Counted from the first letter of the stretch, positions 9,876 to 19,719 are shown. The stretch is 49,801 nt of DNA from Clostridium sp. (GCA_022773025.1 JALEZF010000098.1:1-49801); one strand, 5' to 3'. Numbers and translations: made by a program. The notes: a model not told the origin generated them from the letters alone.

Positions 9876-9903
9876 TTGTATTTAAAAAAGTCGCCGTTAT
9901 AAT
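9876..9903 (+). promoter_or_regulatory. sigma-A type promoter for agaS
   Basis: TTGTAT, 16-base spacer, TATAAT, ending about 42 bases before the agaS ATG. Confidence 0.6.
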
Positions 9904-9945
9904 AGAAAATATAAGACTTACATTTACAATAGGGGGATATATATT

Positions 9946-11121
9946 ATGAATATTTTCAATATCAACGAAGAAGAAATGAAAAACACCTCATCAACTTTCA
10001 CTTTAAATGAAATTTACCAACAACCTGCCACTTGGAAAAAGACTTGCAATCAAATTAAAGAAAATAAGGATTCAATCCAAAAGTTTATAGACCAAGTAAT
10101 CTCTTGTGAAGATTATGATGTTATTCTTACAGGGGCCGGTACAAGCGAATTTGTAGGAAATGCTTTATACTCTTATCTAAACAAATCGCTAAACTATAAA
10201 GTTAAATCTTATGCCACAACTGATATAGTCGCTACTCCTGAAAATTACTTATCAAAAACAAAGCCAACTTTACTTATAAGCTTTGGTCGTTCTGGAAACT
10301 CACCAGAGTCAATTGGAGCTGTAGATGCAGCTGAAGCAGTATGTGACAATTTGTACAACCTATTTATAACTTGTAATAAGAATGGAGCTTTATCAAAGAG
10401 AGCGGAAGAAACTAATCACTGCTATGCTATAAATTTAACTGATGAAACTCACGACCAATCTTTTGCTATGACATCAAGTTTTACAAATATGTACTTAGCA
10501 GCTTATTTATGCTTCAATTTAAGCTCAATAAATAATAATATTTCTATAATAGATAAAATTTGTGAAGCAACTCAAGACTTCTTAGATAATAACTACACGG
10601 CTGCACGTCAAATAGTTGAAGAGTATGATTTTCAAAGAATAGTTTACCTTGGAAGCAATGCTTTGAAGGGTATAGCACAAGAATCATCATTAAAAATGCT
10701 TGAACTAACAGCAGGTAAGGTTGTTACTATGTATGATACTCCATTAGGATTTAGACATGGCCCTAAGTCAATAATAGATGATACTACCTTAACAGTTGTA
10801 TATGTCAGTGATGATGAGTATACAAGAAAATATGAGCTTGATTTAATAAAAGAAATAAGCGGTCAAAGAAAAGGAAACAAATTAGCAGTTGTATATAATG
10901 GTGAATGTGAAGATATAAAATCTTTAGCTGATTACTCCTTCTCTTATGATTCAGTATCTAACGCTGACAACATAGAACTTGGACTTGCTTACATCACTTT
11001 TGCTCAAACTTTAGCAGTATTAAAATCTTTAGCTATTGGCTTAACTCCTGACAATCCATGTCCTTCTGGAGAAGTTAATCGTGTAGTTAAAGGCGTTACA
11101 CTATATCCATATAAAGCTTAA
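9946..11121 (+). CDS. agaS: AgaS family SIS-domain sugar isomerase/deaminase
   Basis: A 391-residue protein with two SIS (sugar isomerase) domains. The first has GAGTSEFVG and SFGRSGNSPES (about residues 65-120); the second has YLGSNALKGIAQESSLKMLELTAG and FRHGPKS (about 235-280). Length and the RHGPKS motif fit AgaS, the galactosamine-6-phosphate deaminase/isomerase of GalNAc and galactosamine use. The start has a weak GGGGG box 9 bases upstream. It is divergent from the truncated nagA and is followed by a terminator. It appears intact although its usual partners around it are broken. A GlmS-like glucosamine-6-P role is less likely because no glutaminase domain is present. Confidence 0.9.
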   Translation: MNIFNINEEEMKNTSSTFTLNEIYQQPATWKKTCNQIKENKDSIQKFIDQVISCEDYDVILTGAGTSEFVGNALYSYLNKSLNYKVKSYATTDIVATPENYLSKTKPTLLISFGRSGNSPESIGAVDAAEAVCDNLYNLFITCNKNGALSKRAEETNHCYAINLTDETHDQSFAMTSSFTNMYLAAYLCFNLSSINNNISIIDKICEATQDFLDNNYTAARQIVEEYDFQRIVYLGSNALKGIAQESSLKMLELTAGKVVTMYDTPLGFRHGPKSIIDDTTLTVVYVSDDEYTRKYELDLIKEISGQRKGNKLAVVYNGECEDIKSLADYSFSYDSVSNADNIELGLAYITFAQTLAVLKSLAIGLTPDNPCPSGEVNRVVKGVTLYPYKA

Positions 11122-11189
11122 TCAATATAAGAAACAGTCCCATTTTATTGCTCCATTCATGTATTTGGATGGGGCAAATCTTTCATTAG

Positions 11190-11246
11190 GCAAAAGGATT
11201 ATTGAAGGGTTAGCGTAAAGCGCCTGATTCAATAATCCTTTTTACT
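11190..11246. terminator. intrinsic terminator after agaS
   Basis: AAAGGATTATTGA pairs with TTCAATAATCCTTTTT around a GC-containing loop. Confidence 0.8.
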
Positions 11247-11421
11247 TGATTAAATAATAAAGCATTAAAGTTAATGCTAATGGAATCATTTTTGGTAATA
11301 TTCCATCCAATATATTTTATATAATTATTGGAGATTCTCCATTTGCAATTTCGTTTGCCAAAGCTGTTCCACCATAGTTAGAAGTTAAATCTGTATATTG
11401 AGCACTTATATTAGATTCCAT
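11242..11421 (-). pseudogene. PTS EIID (mannose family) remnant
   Basis: The frame begins with ATG at 11421 behind a GGAGGAGATGA box and overlaps the end of the EIIC frame, as EIIC and EIID genes do. It has two in-frame TAA stops. The second part, LDGILPKMIPLALTLMLYYL, resembles the C-terminal helices of mannose-family EIID. Most of the roughly 270-residue protein is missing. It is a leftover of a GalNAc-type PTS. Confidence 0.6.
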
Positions 11422-11874
11422 CTTCGTCATCTCCTCCTTGTACTGCTACACCAGCATAGCTTTTTATTTTTACATTAGTTTGGAAGTCATAGACAGCTAT
11501 AGCTACTCCTATTAATGCTACTATTAATAATGCTGATCCTGATAATCCTTCTATCTTTCCTATAATTGTTGTAACGGCAAATCCTGCAAAGTAAATTCCC
11601 CATAATTCTTTAGATAACATTATACGTAATAATATAGCGAATCCTACTTAACGCATCATTCCACCAGCTTCACTTAAACCGTTCATGAACCAATCATATT
11701 TTAATGATAATTCAGATAACCAAGTACCAGCTGCACTACCTACAATTACTCCAAGAACTACTACTCTGAAAAGAATAAACCTAGAGCAGCCATTACTTCA
11801 AAGTTAAACTTTACAATACCTGATTGATTTCCTTCTGCCGCATACTTGTCGGCTTTTGACATTAATGGTGACAT
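11411..11874 (-). pseudogene. PTS EIIC (mannose/sorbose family) remnant
   Basis: The last clean frame (11411-11620) reads LSKELWGIYFAGFAV, then GKIEGLSGSALLIVALIGVA and YDFQTNVKIK, ending GGDDEDGI. This is the C-terminal end of a GalNAc-type mannose-family EIIC. An in-frame TAA (about 11646-11650) follows an AGGMMR-like stretch. Further upstream the match continues in another frame after a frameshift, up to SPLMSKADKYAAEGN near 11870. The N-terminal 100 or so residues are absent. The transporter is dead by at least three lesions. Confidence 0.75.
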
Positions 11875-12041
11875 AATTGTAAATAAAAACGTTACACAGT
11901 ATTGACATATTAAATTGTATTGTTCACCTTCATTTTAACAAAAAGCTTATATTTACATTTTATTGTTCATATTTTCCAATAATTTGATAAATAAAAAGTG
12001 TAAATTCATCTGTTTTGTAATTTTACATATTTCGCTTATTC

Positions 12042-12071
12042 TTTACACTCCAATTTCAAATATTGTATAAT
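12042..12071 (+). promoter_or_regulatory. promoter of the AraC-family gene
   Basis: TTTACA, 18-base spacer, TATAAT, about 100 bases before the ATG. Nothing else was recognised between 11875 and 12174. Confidence 0.55.
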
Positions 12072-12174
12072 ATATACACCAAAATAGTTAGAATTAGTTG
12101 AATTATATTTTTATTTTTATATTCTATATCTCATAGATTTGTGAAAATTTTTATATTAAAGAGGTGATTAGGTT

Positions 12175-13344
12175 ATGTATGACAAAACGTCAAGTGCACA
12201 TTTTAGAAAATTCGGATCTATATACGACGAACCTATATCAACAGAAGATAGCAACTTAATCCGAAAAAAAGTTGTTACTAATGACAAAACTATATCTAAT
12301 ATGTACCATTTTTCTTGCCCAGTATATGTAGAACTCATCGATGGTATGGCTTCTATATTAATAGGTAATTCTTTAAATGATGAGCTAAAATTATTTGCTA
12401 TTCATAGGTATTTAAGGATTAATCCTAATGTATATTTCAATATTATTTCAATGACAGGAGAGACTTCTTGCTATTTCATTATTCCATCAGACTATCAACT
12501 CCAAATAGAGTTTTTAAATCCACCTTATGTATACAACAGAATACTATCTACTATCAGCATTCCTGAGATAATCGCCTATTATTACACTATAAAAAGCCCC
12601 AATTACAAATTTAAAGGTGAGCGCCATAATCTTTATGAACTTACCTTTATCGATAATGGAACTTTAAATACAACTGTAGATGGTGTTGACTACACCTTAA
12701 ACTCCTTTGATTTAATGATTTACGGCAAAAATCAATTTCATACCCAATCAGTAATCAATGAGTTTTCCTGCTCTTACCTAACTGTAATGTTTGATATGGA
12801 GTGTGATGATGCCAGCAAGATTTGCAATAAGATCTTCCACTGTAAGAAGGAGTTATATGATGCTGTAAAAACCTTTGCTAGCGATATTTCTTCCACTATA
12901 CCTTATTCCAAAAACCTTACTTTAAATCACTTTCATGAAATTATTGTAAGACTGTTTCAATATGATTATTTAAAACTGGATGAATCTAAACCATCTACTG
13001 AAGTGCAACAATATTTTCAGGACGAGCTTCTAAAAAATATTCTTGATTACATAGAGAAGATGACATACGAACCAATTACAATTGAAGAACTCTGTCATAG
13101 ATTTTCTATTTCTAGGTCATCCCTTCAAACATTATTTAAAAATAATTTGAAGATATCCCCTAAAAAATATATCAATGAATTAAAGCTCTCCAAAAGTAAA
13201 CAGCTTATAAAGGAAAACAAATATACCATAAGTGAAATAGCCTTTATGCTTGGTTTCAATTCAATTCACTATTTTTCAAGGACATTTACTCAGCATTATG
13301 AAATAAGTCCTAGTGAATATGCTAAAACTGTGTTCAAACCTTGA
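12175..13344 (+). CDS. AraC family transcriptional regulator
   Basis: A 389-residue regulator. The C-terminal 100 residues hold the two AraC helix-turn-helix motifs: TIEELCHRFSISRSSLQTLF, then SEIAFMLGFNSIHYFSRTF followed by ISPSEY. Before that lies a cupin-like sensing region (about residues 150-260), with a further N-terminal segment of about 140 residues of unknown type. GAGGTGAT lies 8 bases before the ATG. It lies next to the amino-sugar genes and a broken GalNAc-type PTS and could be their regulator. That is inference from position. Confidence 0.85.
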   Translation: MYDKTSSAHFRKFGSIYDEPISTEDSNLIRKKVVTNDKTISNMYHFSCPVYVELIDGMASILIGNSLNDELKLFAIHRYLRINPNVYFNIISMTGETSCYFIIPSDYQLQIEFLNPPYVYNRILSTISIPEIIAYYYTIKSPNYKFKGERHNLYELTFIDNGTLNTTVDGVDYTLNSFDLMIYGKNQFHTQSVINEFSCSYLTVMFDMECDDASKICNKIFHCKKELYDAVKTFASDISSTIPYSKNLTLNHFHEIIVRLFQYDYLKLDESKPSTEVQQYFQDELLKNILDYIEKMTYEPITIEELCHRFSISRSSLQTLFKNNLKISPKKYINELKLSKSKQLIKENKYTISEIAFMLGFNSIHYFSRTFTQHYEISPSEYAKTVFKP

Positions 13345-13351
13345 TTTATCA

Positions 13352-13396
13352 AAATAAAATGCACATCCTATATGCAGGATGTGCATTTTTTATTTT
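13352..13396. terminator. bidirectional intrinsic terminator
   Basis: AAAATGCACATCCT pairs with AGGATGTGCATTTT, then TTT; it lies between convergent genes. Confidence 0.9.
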
Positions 13397-13447
13397 AACA
13401 TGAATTTCAGTAATTGATATTTTATGTTTTATGTTATAAGAAATATA

Positions 13448-14806
13448 TTATTTATTTACAAGCTCTTTATTTTTAGAAAAATAATCTTGAGTTTGCTTAC
13501 GAACTTGAGGGAATAAAACAATTAATGCAATCATATTTGGTATTACAACTAGTCCCATTGCTAAATCTTGAATAGTCCAAACAAGACTTATCTTAGTGAT
13601 TGCCCCTATTATACATAGGAAAGGGAATATAAACTTACAAACTGATGTAACTTTTGGTCCAAATGCATATGTAAAGCTCTTTGCTGCATTAAACCATTGT
13701 CCCATAAGTGTTGTGAAACAGAATACAAGTAATGCAAATGTTGCTGCATGCTTTAATGGAGCCCATACTGTTCCAAAAGCTTCTATTGCCATTACAGTTG
13801 CTGGTGCACCTGAAGTATAAACTCCTGTTACTCCAATAACTAATGCTGTTATAGTACATACTATAATAGTATCTAAGAATACTTCTGTAACTCCAGTGAT
13901 TCCTTCTTCTACAGGATGAGAAACTATTGTAGATCCATGTGCAAATGGTGCTGTACCTTCTCCAGCCTCATTTGAGTACATACCACGAGTTATACCAAAT
14001 TGCATTGCTCTAGCAATTACAAATCCACCAGTACCACCTGCAACAGCTTCAAATGAAAATGCTTCTCTGAAGATAGTTGCGAAAACTCCTGGTACGTTTT
14101 GTATGTTTAATAAGATAACAAGGATTCCTACAACTATATAGAATATTGACATTACTGGAACTAAAGTCGTAGCTATATTTGCAACTCTCTTTAATCCACC
14201 TAAAGTAATAGTCATTAAGAAACCTATTAATAATGTTCCTGTTAACCATGTTGGTACACTATAGTTTGAACTAAGTATCCCTGAGATAGTATTAGATTGA
14301 ACTAAGTTCGCTCCCATCATCTTAATACACATAAGAACAGCTATTACAACACCTAGCCAAGGCATTTTTAATCCATCTCTTATGTAGTACATAGGTCCAC
14401 TTAAAAGATTTCCTTCTGAATCCTTACCACGATATAGTTGTGAAAGAACAATTTCTCCATACTTTAATGCCATACCAAAGAATGCAGCAAACCACATCCA
14501 AAATATAGCTCCAAGGCCTCCTGCTACTATAGCAGTGGCAACACCTACGACGTTTCCTCCACCAACATTTCCAGCAAGAGTAACCATCATAGCCTTAAAT
14601 GACGAAATAGACCCTTGACCTTTTTCACTATTTCTTGACTTAAAAGAGTCGATTAATGTTTTTTTCATTATAAATCCAAAATGTCTTACTTGAATAAATC
14701 CATTTGTAAATGTGTATAGAACACCAAGACCTAATAGTACAAATACAAGCCACTTACCCCATACCCATGAATTAATAAGGGCAAGTATATTCTCTAAATT
14801 TTCCAT
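13448..14806 (-). CDS. alanine/glycine:cation symporter (AGCS family)
   Basis: A 452-residue membrane transporter with about 10-11 helices. Family signatures are AGNVGGGNVVGVATAIVAGG (about residues 76-95), SGPMYYIRDGL, and the RGMYSNEAGEGTAPFAH block (about 273-289) that shapes the amino-acid site. It imports alanine, glycine or a similar small amino acid with sodium or protons. An in-frame start 10 codons upstream (14836) exists. The ATG at 14806 is preferred because it gives the normal N-terminus (MENLENILALI) and follows a GGAGAG box, at a slightly long spacing. A second, broken member of the family lies at 20.8-22.0 kb. Confidence 0.9.
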   Translation of the reverse strand: MENLENILALINSWVWGKWLVFVLLGLGVLYTFTNGFIQVRHFGFIMKKTLIDSFKSRNSEKGQGSISSFKAMMVTLAGNVGGGNVVGVATAIVAGGLGAIFWMWFAAFFGMALKYGEIVLSQLYRGKDSEGNLLSGPMYYIRDGLKMPWLGVVIAVLMCIKMMGANLVQSNTISGILSSNYSVPTWLTGTLLIGFLMTITLGGLKRVANIATTLVPVMSIFYIVVGILVILLNIQNVPGVFATIFREAFSFEAVAGGTGGFVIARAMQFGITRGMYSNEAGEGTAPFAHGSTIVSHPVEEGITGVTEVFLDTIIVCTITALVIGVTGVYTSGAPATVMAIEAFGTVWAPLKHAATFALLVFCFTTLMGQWFNAAKSFTYAFGPKVTSVCKFIFPFLCIIGAITKISLVWTIQDLAMGLVVIPNMIALIVLFPQVRKQTQDYFSKNKELVNK

Positions 14807-14887
14807 CCATCTACACTCTCCTCTGTAGTTTATCAAATTATAATTCTTTGTAAGTTTACACGATATATTTTAAATAGTAAATTTTTT

Positions 14888-15613
14888 TTAATATTCTTGC
14901 ATCACCTCTCCTATCATATCAGGGAAATTACTAATTACAATATCAATACCTTTTGAAATCATGTTTCTAACATCTTCTTTTGTGTTTACTGTATAAGTAT
15001 TAATTTCTATTTCATATTTTTTAATTTCTTTTACAACATCTTCTGTTAAATTTCTATATAAAGGGTGATAACACTGTATTCCAAGATTATGAACATACTT
15101 TCCTGCATCAATCAACCAAGTTTCACTTAAAAGCCCATATTTCAAATTAGGTGCTATTTTCTTCATTCTCATAATACTGAAATGATTAAAACTAGATATT
15201 ATTACTTTATCCTCTAGATTGTATTCTTTAATAAGTTGCCATACTCTCTCTTCAATACCTATATACTCTATTACTCCTGTCTTAAGCTCTACATTAGTGA
15301 TTATGTTTTTATCCTTTACTAGTTCAAAATACTCTCTAAGAGTAGGTATTTTATTGATTCCATACTGGCCTTTGTATATGTATGATGCATCTAGCTTACT
15401 TATCTCTTCATAAGTAAAATCCCTAACATCACCTTTCTCTCCAGTTGTTCGGACAACGTTTTCATCATGTATGATGACTACCTCATTGTCTTTTGTAAGC
15501 TGAACATCTAATTCTATACCATCTGCTCCTGCTTCAATAGCCTTTTCAAAAGCAATCATAGTGTTTTCAGGATACCTTCCACTAAATCCTCGATGTGCAA
15601 AGTTTTTAATCAC
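14888..15613 (-). CDS. glycerophosphodiester phosphodiesterase
   Basis: A GDPD-family enzyme of about 241 residues. It splits glycerophosphodiesters into an alcohol and glycerol-3-phosphate. Motifs: AHRGFSGRYPENT with the catalytic His-Arg (about residues 6-18), GIELDVQLTKD with the metal-binding Glu and Asp, VIIHDE with the second catalytic His, NVELK, and a C-terminal NTYTVN. No signal peptide is seen, so it is probably cytosolic. The start is uncertain. A GTG at 15613 gives the typical N-terminus (VIKNFAHRG). ATG codons at 15622, 15631 and 15643 are also in frame, and the GAGGGG box at about 15626-15631 suits the GTG best. Confidence 0.88.
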   Translation of the reverse strand: MIKNFAHRGFSGRYPENTMIAFEKAIEAGADGIELDVQLTKDNEVVIIHDENVVRTTGEKGDVRDFTYEEISKLDASYIYKGQYGINKIPTLREYFELVKDKNIITNVELKTGVIEYIGIEERVWQLIKEYNLEDKVIISSFNHFSIMRMKKIAPNLKYGLLSETWLIDAGKYVHNLGIQCYHPLYRNLTEDVVKEIKKYEIEINTYTVNTKEDVRNMISKGIDIVISNFPDMIGEVMQEY

Positions 15614-15854
15614 TTTTCTCATTCCCCTCATATATATTTGCATTAAAAAAAGCCAAACAAAACCAAGGCTATTCCTAGCCCTAATTTATTGCTTGACTCA
15701 TTTCTCTGCAATTCATTTTATTAAGTTATTCTTAAAATAACATAAAATACATAATTTTTCAACACTTACTTTGTATTTTATTCATTATTCGATATTTTTT
15801 TATTATTTTTATATCTTAAGGCTTAAATTATAACTTGGAATTTATTTTCTACTA

Positions 15855-15896
15855 TAAAAAAAGAATGACTACTAAAACTATAGTCATTCTTAAGTC
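15855..15896 (-). terminator. intrinsic terminator after tRNA-Arg(ACG)
   Basis: On minus, AAGAATGACTA pairs with TAGTCATTCTT followed by a T7 run. Confidence 0.85.
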
Positions 15897-15899
15897 TAT

Positions 15900-15974
15900 T
15901 GGCAGAGTGTGTAGGAATCGAACCCACAATGTGCGGTCCGTAGCCGCAAGTTATATCCGTTTAACTAACACTCC
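15900..15974 (-). tRNA. tRNA-Arg(ACG)
   Basis: Acceptor arms GGAGTGT and ACACTCT pair with one G-U. The anticodon stem is TGCGG/CCGCA with loop CTACGGA, giving anticodon ACG. The T arm contains GGGTTCGATTCC. The CCA end is encoded (15900-15902). Confidence 0.95.
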
Positions 15975-16051
15975 ATATTTAATTAATACACTAATTCTAT
16001 CACAAAAAAATCCTTAACGCAACATTTAAAAAACACTATGAATTGAAACAA

Positions 16052-16275
16052 TAAAAAAAGACTTGTAGTATAATTTATTTTAAGGAGAGAGTTAATATAC
16101 ACTACAAGTCTATGTTGGTTTTCACTTATATGGTTAGGTAATTTTCTCGGGTGATATATAATTACCTACTCTTAATATATTCTATATTTTCTGTCTAACT
16201 CCTTCTTATTTCTTCAATAATTTCAAATTTATTCGACACCACATCCTTAAATATTTACTTCTTCACCGATTATAA
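16052..16275 (-). ncRNA. candidate small structured RNA
   Basis: The roughly 560-base gap 15975-16536 has no gene. On its minus strand a TATAAT-like element (16269-16274) is followed by an AGGTAATT/AATTACCT hairpin (16136-16167). An 11-bp hairpin AGACTTGTAGT/ACTACAAGTCT (16059-16111) comes next, followed directly by T7, as in an intrinsic terminator but with a 31-base loop. A tiny frame ending EIIEEIRRS lies between them without a good start. No known RNA family was recognised and no convincing -35 box was found. The part 16276-16536 is AT-rich with nothing recognisable. Confidence 0.35.
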
Positions 16276-16536
16276 TACTTTTTATTTATAACAATGAAAT
16301 TTTTATAGATACTTAAGTATAAATTTACGGATTTAGTCATATTCTTTATATATATATCCGAATTTTGGTCAATACTATGTATATACGTTATTATTTATAT
16401 AATATATCTTAAATTATTATTATCTTTTATTTTTATACTGATTAGTCACTTTCTAAATTATAGAAATTATATTATAATAAGGTATAAATCAATATCCTAA
16501 AATATATACTTCTTTGAATTGTAAGGAGAGTGAATT

Positions 16537-17406
16537 ATGAATACAGTAATATTAGCAGATTCCAGTTGTGACTTACCAGTAGAATACATCAAAAACAATG
16601 ATTGTTTAGAAGTTTTAGGTTTAGTTTTGAACTTCAAGGGAAAGGACATAATCGATGATTTAAGTCAAACTATAAAGAATAGTGAATTCTATGATGACTT
16701 ACGAAATGGCGGCATGGCCTCCACAGGGCAAATCAATTCTTACAGATTTCATGAAACTTTTGAAAAATACGTAAAAGATGAAAAATCCATAATATATATA
16801 TGCTTCTCATCAGGTTTAAGTGGAACATATAATTCTGCACTTATAGCAAAGGAACAAATTCTCGAAGAATATCCTGATGCAGATATAACTATAATAGATT
16901 CCCTTTGTGCATCATTGGGTCATGGTCTTATAGTTTATTATGCTGTAGAATTATTAAAAACTGGTGCTTCTAAGGATGAAATCGTAAGCTTTGTAGAAAA
17001 TAATAAATTTAGAGTAAATCATTATTTTACTGTTAATGATCTAAACCACTTGAAGCGTGGTGGCAGAGTTTCAGCTACAGCTGCTGTTGTTGGAACAATC
17101 TTAGATATTAAACCAGTTTTGCATGTAGATCACGAAGGACATTTAATTCCTTTAAGTAAAGTTAAGGGAAGAAAAAAATCTATTAAAGCCCTTTTGTATC
17201 ATATGATTGAAAGAATTGAAAATCCTGAAGAACAAGTGATATTTATAAGCCATGGTGATTGTCTTCATGATGCCGAGTACTTAGCTGAATTAATTAGAAA
17301 AGAACTTACAGTAAAAAATATAATCATAAATCCTATTGGTCCAGTTATAGGGGCCCACTCAGGTCCAGATACTTTGGCATTATTCTTTTTAGGTAAAGCT
17401 AGATAA
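16537..17406 (+). CDS. DegV family (fatty-acid binding) protein
   Basis: A 289-residue DegV/FakB-like protein. The N-terminus reads VILADSSCDLPVEY. It also has the STGQIN loop, the CFSSGLSGTYNSA fatty-acid head-group site (about residues 89-101) and the LKRGGRVSAT block (about 172-181). DegV proteins bind a fatty acid and, in FakB, present it to the kinase FakA for phosphorylation and phospholipid synthesis. No fakA is in the window, so partner and ligand are unproven. AGGAGAG lies 7 bases before the ATG. It is monocistronic with a terminator after it. Confidence 0.9.
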   Translation: MNTVILADSSCDLPVEYIKNNDCLEVLGLVLNFKGKDIIDDLSQTIKNSEFYDDLRNGGMASTGQINSYRFHETFEKYVKDEKSIIYICFSSGLSGTYNSALIAKEQILEEYPDADITIIDSLCASLGHGLIVYYAVELLKTGASKDEIVSFVENNKFRVNHYFTVNDLNHLKRGGRVSATAAVVGTILDIKPVLHVDHEGHLIPLSKVKGRKKSIKALLYHMIERIENPEEQVIFISHGDCLHDAEYLAELIRKELTVKNIIINPIGPVIGAHSGPDTLALFFLGKAR

Positions 17407-17466
17407 AATTATTAATTTAGACATACTTATCAAATATTAAAAATAAAATTTCATTAATTGATTTCA

Positions 17467-17503
17467 AACAAAAAGTCGGCATTTTACTGCCGACTTTAAA
17501 TTT
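17467..17503. terminator. bidirectional intrinsic terminator
   Basis: AAAGTCGGCA...TGCCGACTTT hairpin between convergent degV-like and pepT genes. Confidence 0.85.
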
Positions 17504-17532
17504 ATTATTTACATAGAACTTTTCACTAATAC

Positions 17533-18762
17533 CTATAAGCTTTTCTCTACATACAAATTAACTATATTTAAAATTACTTGAACTGCTTTTTCCATAGCTT
17601 GAGTTGAGATATACTCATACTTTCCGTGGAAATTCTCTCCGCCAGTAAACATGTTTGGAGTTGGAAGTCCCATGAAGGATAATCTTGCTCCATCTGTGCC
17701 TCCTCTAATTGGAACTACAGTTGGTACTACATTTGATTTTTCCATAGCTTCAAAAGCTATATCAACTATGAATTTCACTGGTTCAACCTTTTCCTTCATG
17801 TTGTAATATTGATCCTTCATATCTAAAGTGCAAGTTCCTTCACCATATTTCTTGTTTATTTCCTCACACCATTTAGACATATTATTCTTTCTAGATTCAA
17901 ATGAATCCTTAAAGAAATCCCTTATTATAAACTTCATGGTTGTATGTTCAACTGAACCTGTTATGTTTGATAATAGATAGAAGCCCTCATATTTTTCTGT
18001 TTGCTCTGGAGTTTCTTCCTTTGGTATCATAGCGAGTAATTCTGTCGCTACAAGCTGTGAATTTACCATCTTTCCTTTTGCTGTTCCTGGATGAACATTT
18101 TTTCCCCTTATTTCAACCTTTGCTCCTGCAGCATTGAAATTCTCATATTCTAGTTCCCCTTCTCTTCCACCATCTACAGTATAAGCATATTTTGCTCCAA
18201 ATTTTTCTACGTTAAAGTGATCTGCTCCTTCACCTATTTCCTCATCTGGAGTGAAGGCAACCTTTATAGTTCCATGCTCTATTTCTGGATGATTCTTTAG
18301 ATACTCTACTGCTGTTATTATTTCAGCTATTCCAGCTTTGTCATCAGCTCCTAATAGAGTTGTTCCATCTGTAGTTATTAATTTATGACCTTTATAAAGG
18401 CTTAATTCTGGAAACTCTTTTGTAGTCATTACTATGTCTAATTCTTTATTTAATACGATATCGTTTCCATCATAGTTCTCAATTATCTGAGGTTTTACAT
18501 TTTTCCCTGAAAAGTCTGGAGATGTGTCCATATGTGCTATAAATCCTATAGTGCTTAGTTCCTTGTCAGTATTTGAAGGTAATGTTCCCATAACATATCC
18601 ATTTTCATCAACACTTACATCTTGTAATCCTATGGATTTAAGTTCCTGTACTAAAGCATCAGCTAAAACCAACTGACCCTTTGTGCTAGGTGTAACCCCC
18701 GATGAATCATCTGATTTTGTTTCATAACTGACGTAATTTAAAAATCTTTCTACTACCTTCAT
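17533..18762 (-). CDS. pepT: peptidase T (tripeptide aminopeptidase)
   Basis: A 409-residue M20B metallopeptidase that removes the N-terminal residue of tripeptides in the cytosol. The two-zinc site is visible: HMDTSPD (about residue 77), GADDKAG (about 140), FTPDEEIGEG with the catalytic Glu pair (about 172), the bridging aspartate region VDGGREGE, and the closing HGKYEY near residue 380. Length equals that of other PepT proteins. GGAGGA lies about 9 bases before the ATG. A DUF1189 protein gene lies upstream on the same strand. Confidence 0.95.
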   Translation of the reverse strand: MKVVERFLNYVSYETKSDDSSGVTPSTKGQLVLADALVQELKSIGLQDVSVDENGYVMGTLPSNTDKELSTIGFIAHMDTSPDFSGKNVKPQIIENYDGNDIVLNKELDIVMTTKEFPELSLYKGHKLITTDGTTLLGADDKAGIAEIITAVEYLKNHPEIEHGTIKVAFTPDEEIGEGADHFNVEKFGAKYAYTVDGGREGELEYENFNAAGAKVEIRGKNVHPGTAKGKMVNSQLVATELLAMIPKEETPEQTEKYEGFYLLSNITGSVEHTTMKFIIRDFFKDSFESRKNNMSKWCEEINKKYGEGTCTLDMKDQYYNMKEKVEPVKFIVDIAFEAMEKSNVVPTVVPIRGGTDGARLSFMGLPTPNMFTGGENFHGKYEYISTQAMEKAVQVILNIVNLYVEKSL

Positions 18763-18835
18763 ATTTAATCCTCCTTAATTTTAAAACGAGACTCTCCTTA
18801 AAAATTATGGAAAGCCTCGATGTTGTCTTTAACTA

Positions 18836-19615
18836 TTATTTTGTAATTGCTATTTGATTATATGCATTATACATATACAGGCATCCTATTGCCACATCTA
18901 TTATTATACCGCTGTACCATCCAAATATAAATAGTACTAATGTTAATAAATAAATTGGTGTTATAGTGTACATAGCTAAGTTATAACTTTCTGCAAATTT
19001 AGTATCTACTTTAACAAAAGCTTTAGCTATAATTAATCCTAATCCACCTATTATCAATGAGTATAAAATTGCTCTAAAGAATAATGTTATAGGATATGAT
19101 ATGAATGGTCCATATAAAAGTACTGTGCCATACTGCTCTGACATCTCCATAACACCTTGTTTATCTAGCTCTTTTATAGGTAGTGTATCATATTTTATAT
19201 GTTGAACATCTTGACCATAAGGCTTTAGGTAAAAGCTATCCTTTTGTAATAATAGACCTGTTTGATATTGTCTAAGATCATCTGCTGTTTTTTCATTTCC
19301 TGTATCTAGCATCAATATAAACTTCTCAGTCTTTATTTCTTCATAGCTGTTATTATTAACTGTAAGAGTATTATCTGAAAGATTCATCTCCTTTATGTTA
19401 TCATTAAAGGTAGATTTAAATTCTTTAGTGAATCCACTAGTTGCTATAGCCTGTTTTCCAGCCATTGCAGCTCCAAGAATTATTGATAAAATTAATAAAT
19501 ATACCATGCCCTTGCCTATAGAAAGTTTTGAAAACTTTACATAGCTTTTAAAATCATAAACACTCTTATACATTCTCTGGAATATATTCATATCTTGCTT
19601 TGTATTTTTGCTCAT
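18836..19615 (-). CDS. DUF1189 family membrane protein
   Basis: A 259-residue protein with the layout of DUF1189 proteins. A cytosolic N-terminus (KSVYDFKSYVKFSKLSIGKG) is followed by one membrane helix (about residues 37-53) and an extracytoplasmic domain (about 55-165). Three to four C-terminal helices follow, with the segment TITPIYLLTL. Function is unknown. Members recur in Firmicutes and have been suggested to relate to the cell surface. GGAGA precedes the ATG. pepT lies 73 bp downstream on the same strand without an obvious terminator between them. Confidence 0.8.
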   Translation of the reverse strand: MSKNTKQDMNIFQRMYKSVYDFKSYVKFSKLSIGKGMVYLLILSIILGAAMAGKQAIATSGFTKEFKSTFNDNIKEMNLSDNTLTVNNNSYEEIKTEKFILMLDTGNEKTADDLRQYQTGLLLQKDSFYLKPYGQDVQHIKYDTLPIKELDKQGVMEMSEQYGTVLLYGPFISYPITLFFRAILYSLIIGGLGLIIAKAFVKVDTKFAESYNLAMYTITPIYLLTLVLFIFGWYSGIIIDVAIGCLYMYNAYNQIAITK

Positions 19616-19719
19616 AGGTGTGTTCTCCTCTACTTTTATATTTTGTTACATTATAATAAAGATTATATCTCATATATAAACATTGTAAAGCAAGCTATCA
19701 ATTTGTTTATAAAATTTTC

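Noticed and set aside
15835-16017. 60-residue plus-strand frame across 15.9 kb
   Set aside because: It reads through the antisense strand of tRNA-Arg(ACG).
16112-16270. Short peptide gene (ending EIIEEIRRS) on minus
   Set aside because: No start codon at a sensible distance from a ribosome site; kept only as part of the small-RNA note.
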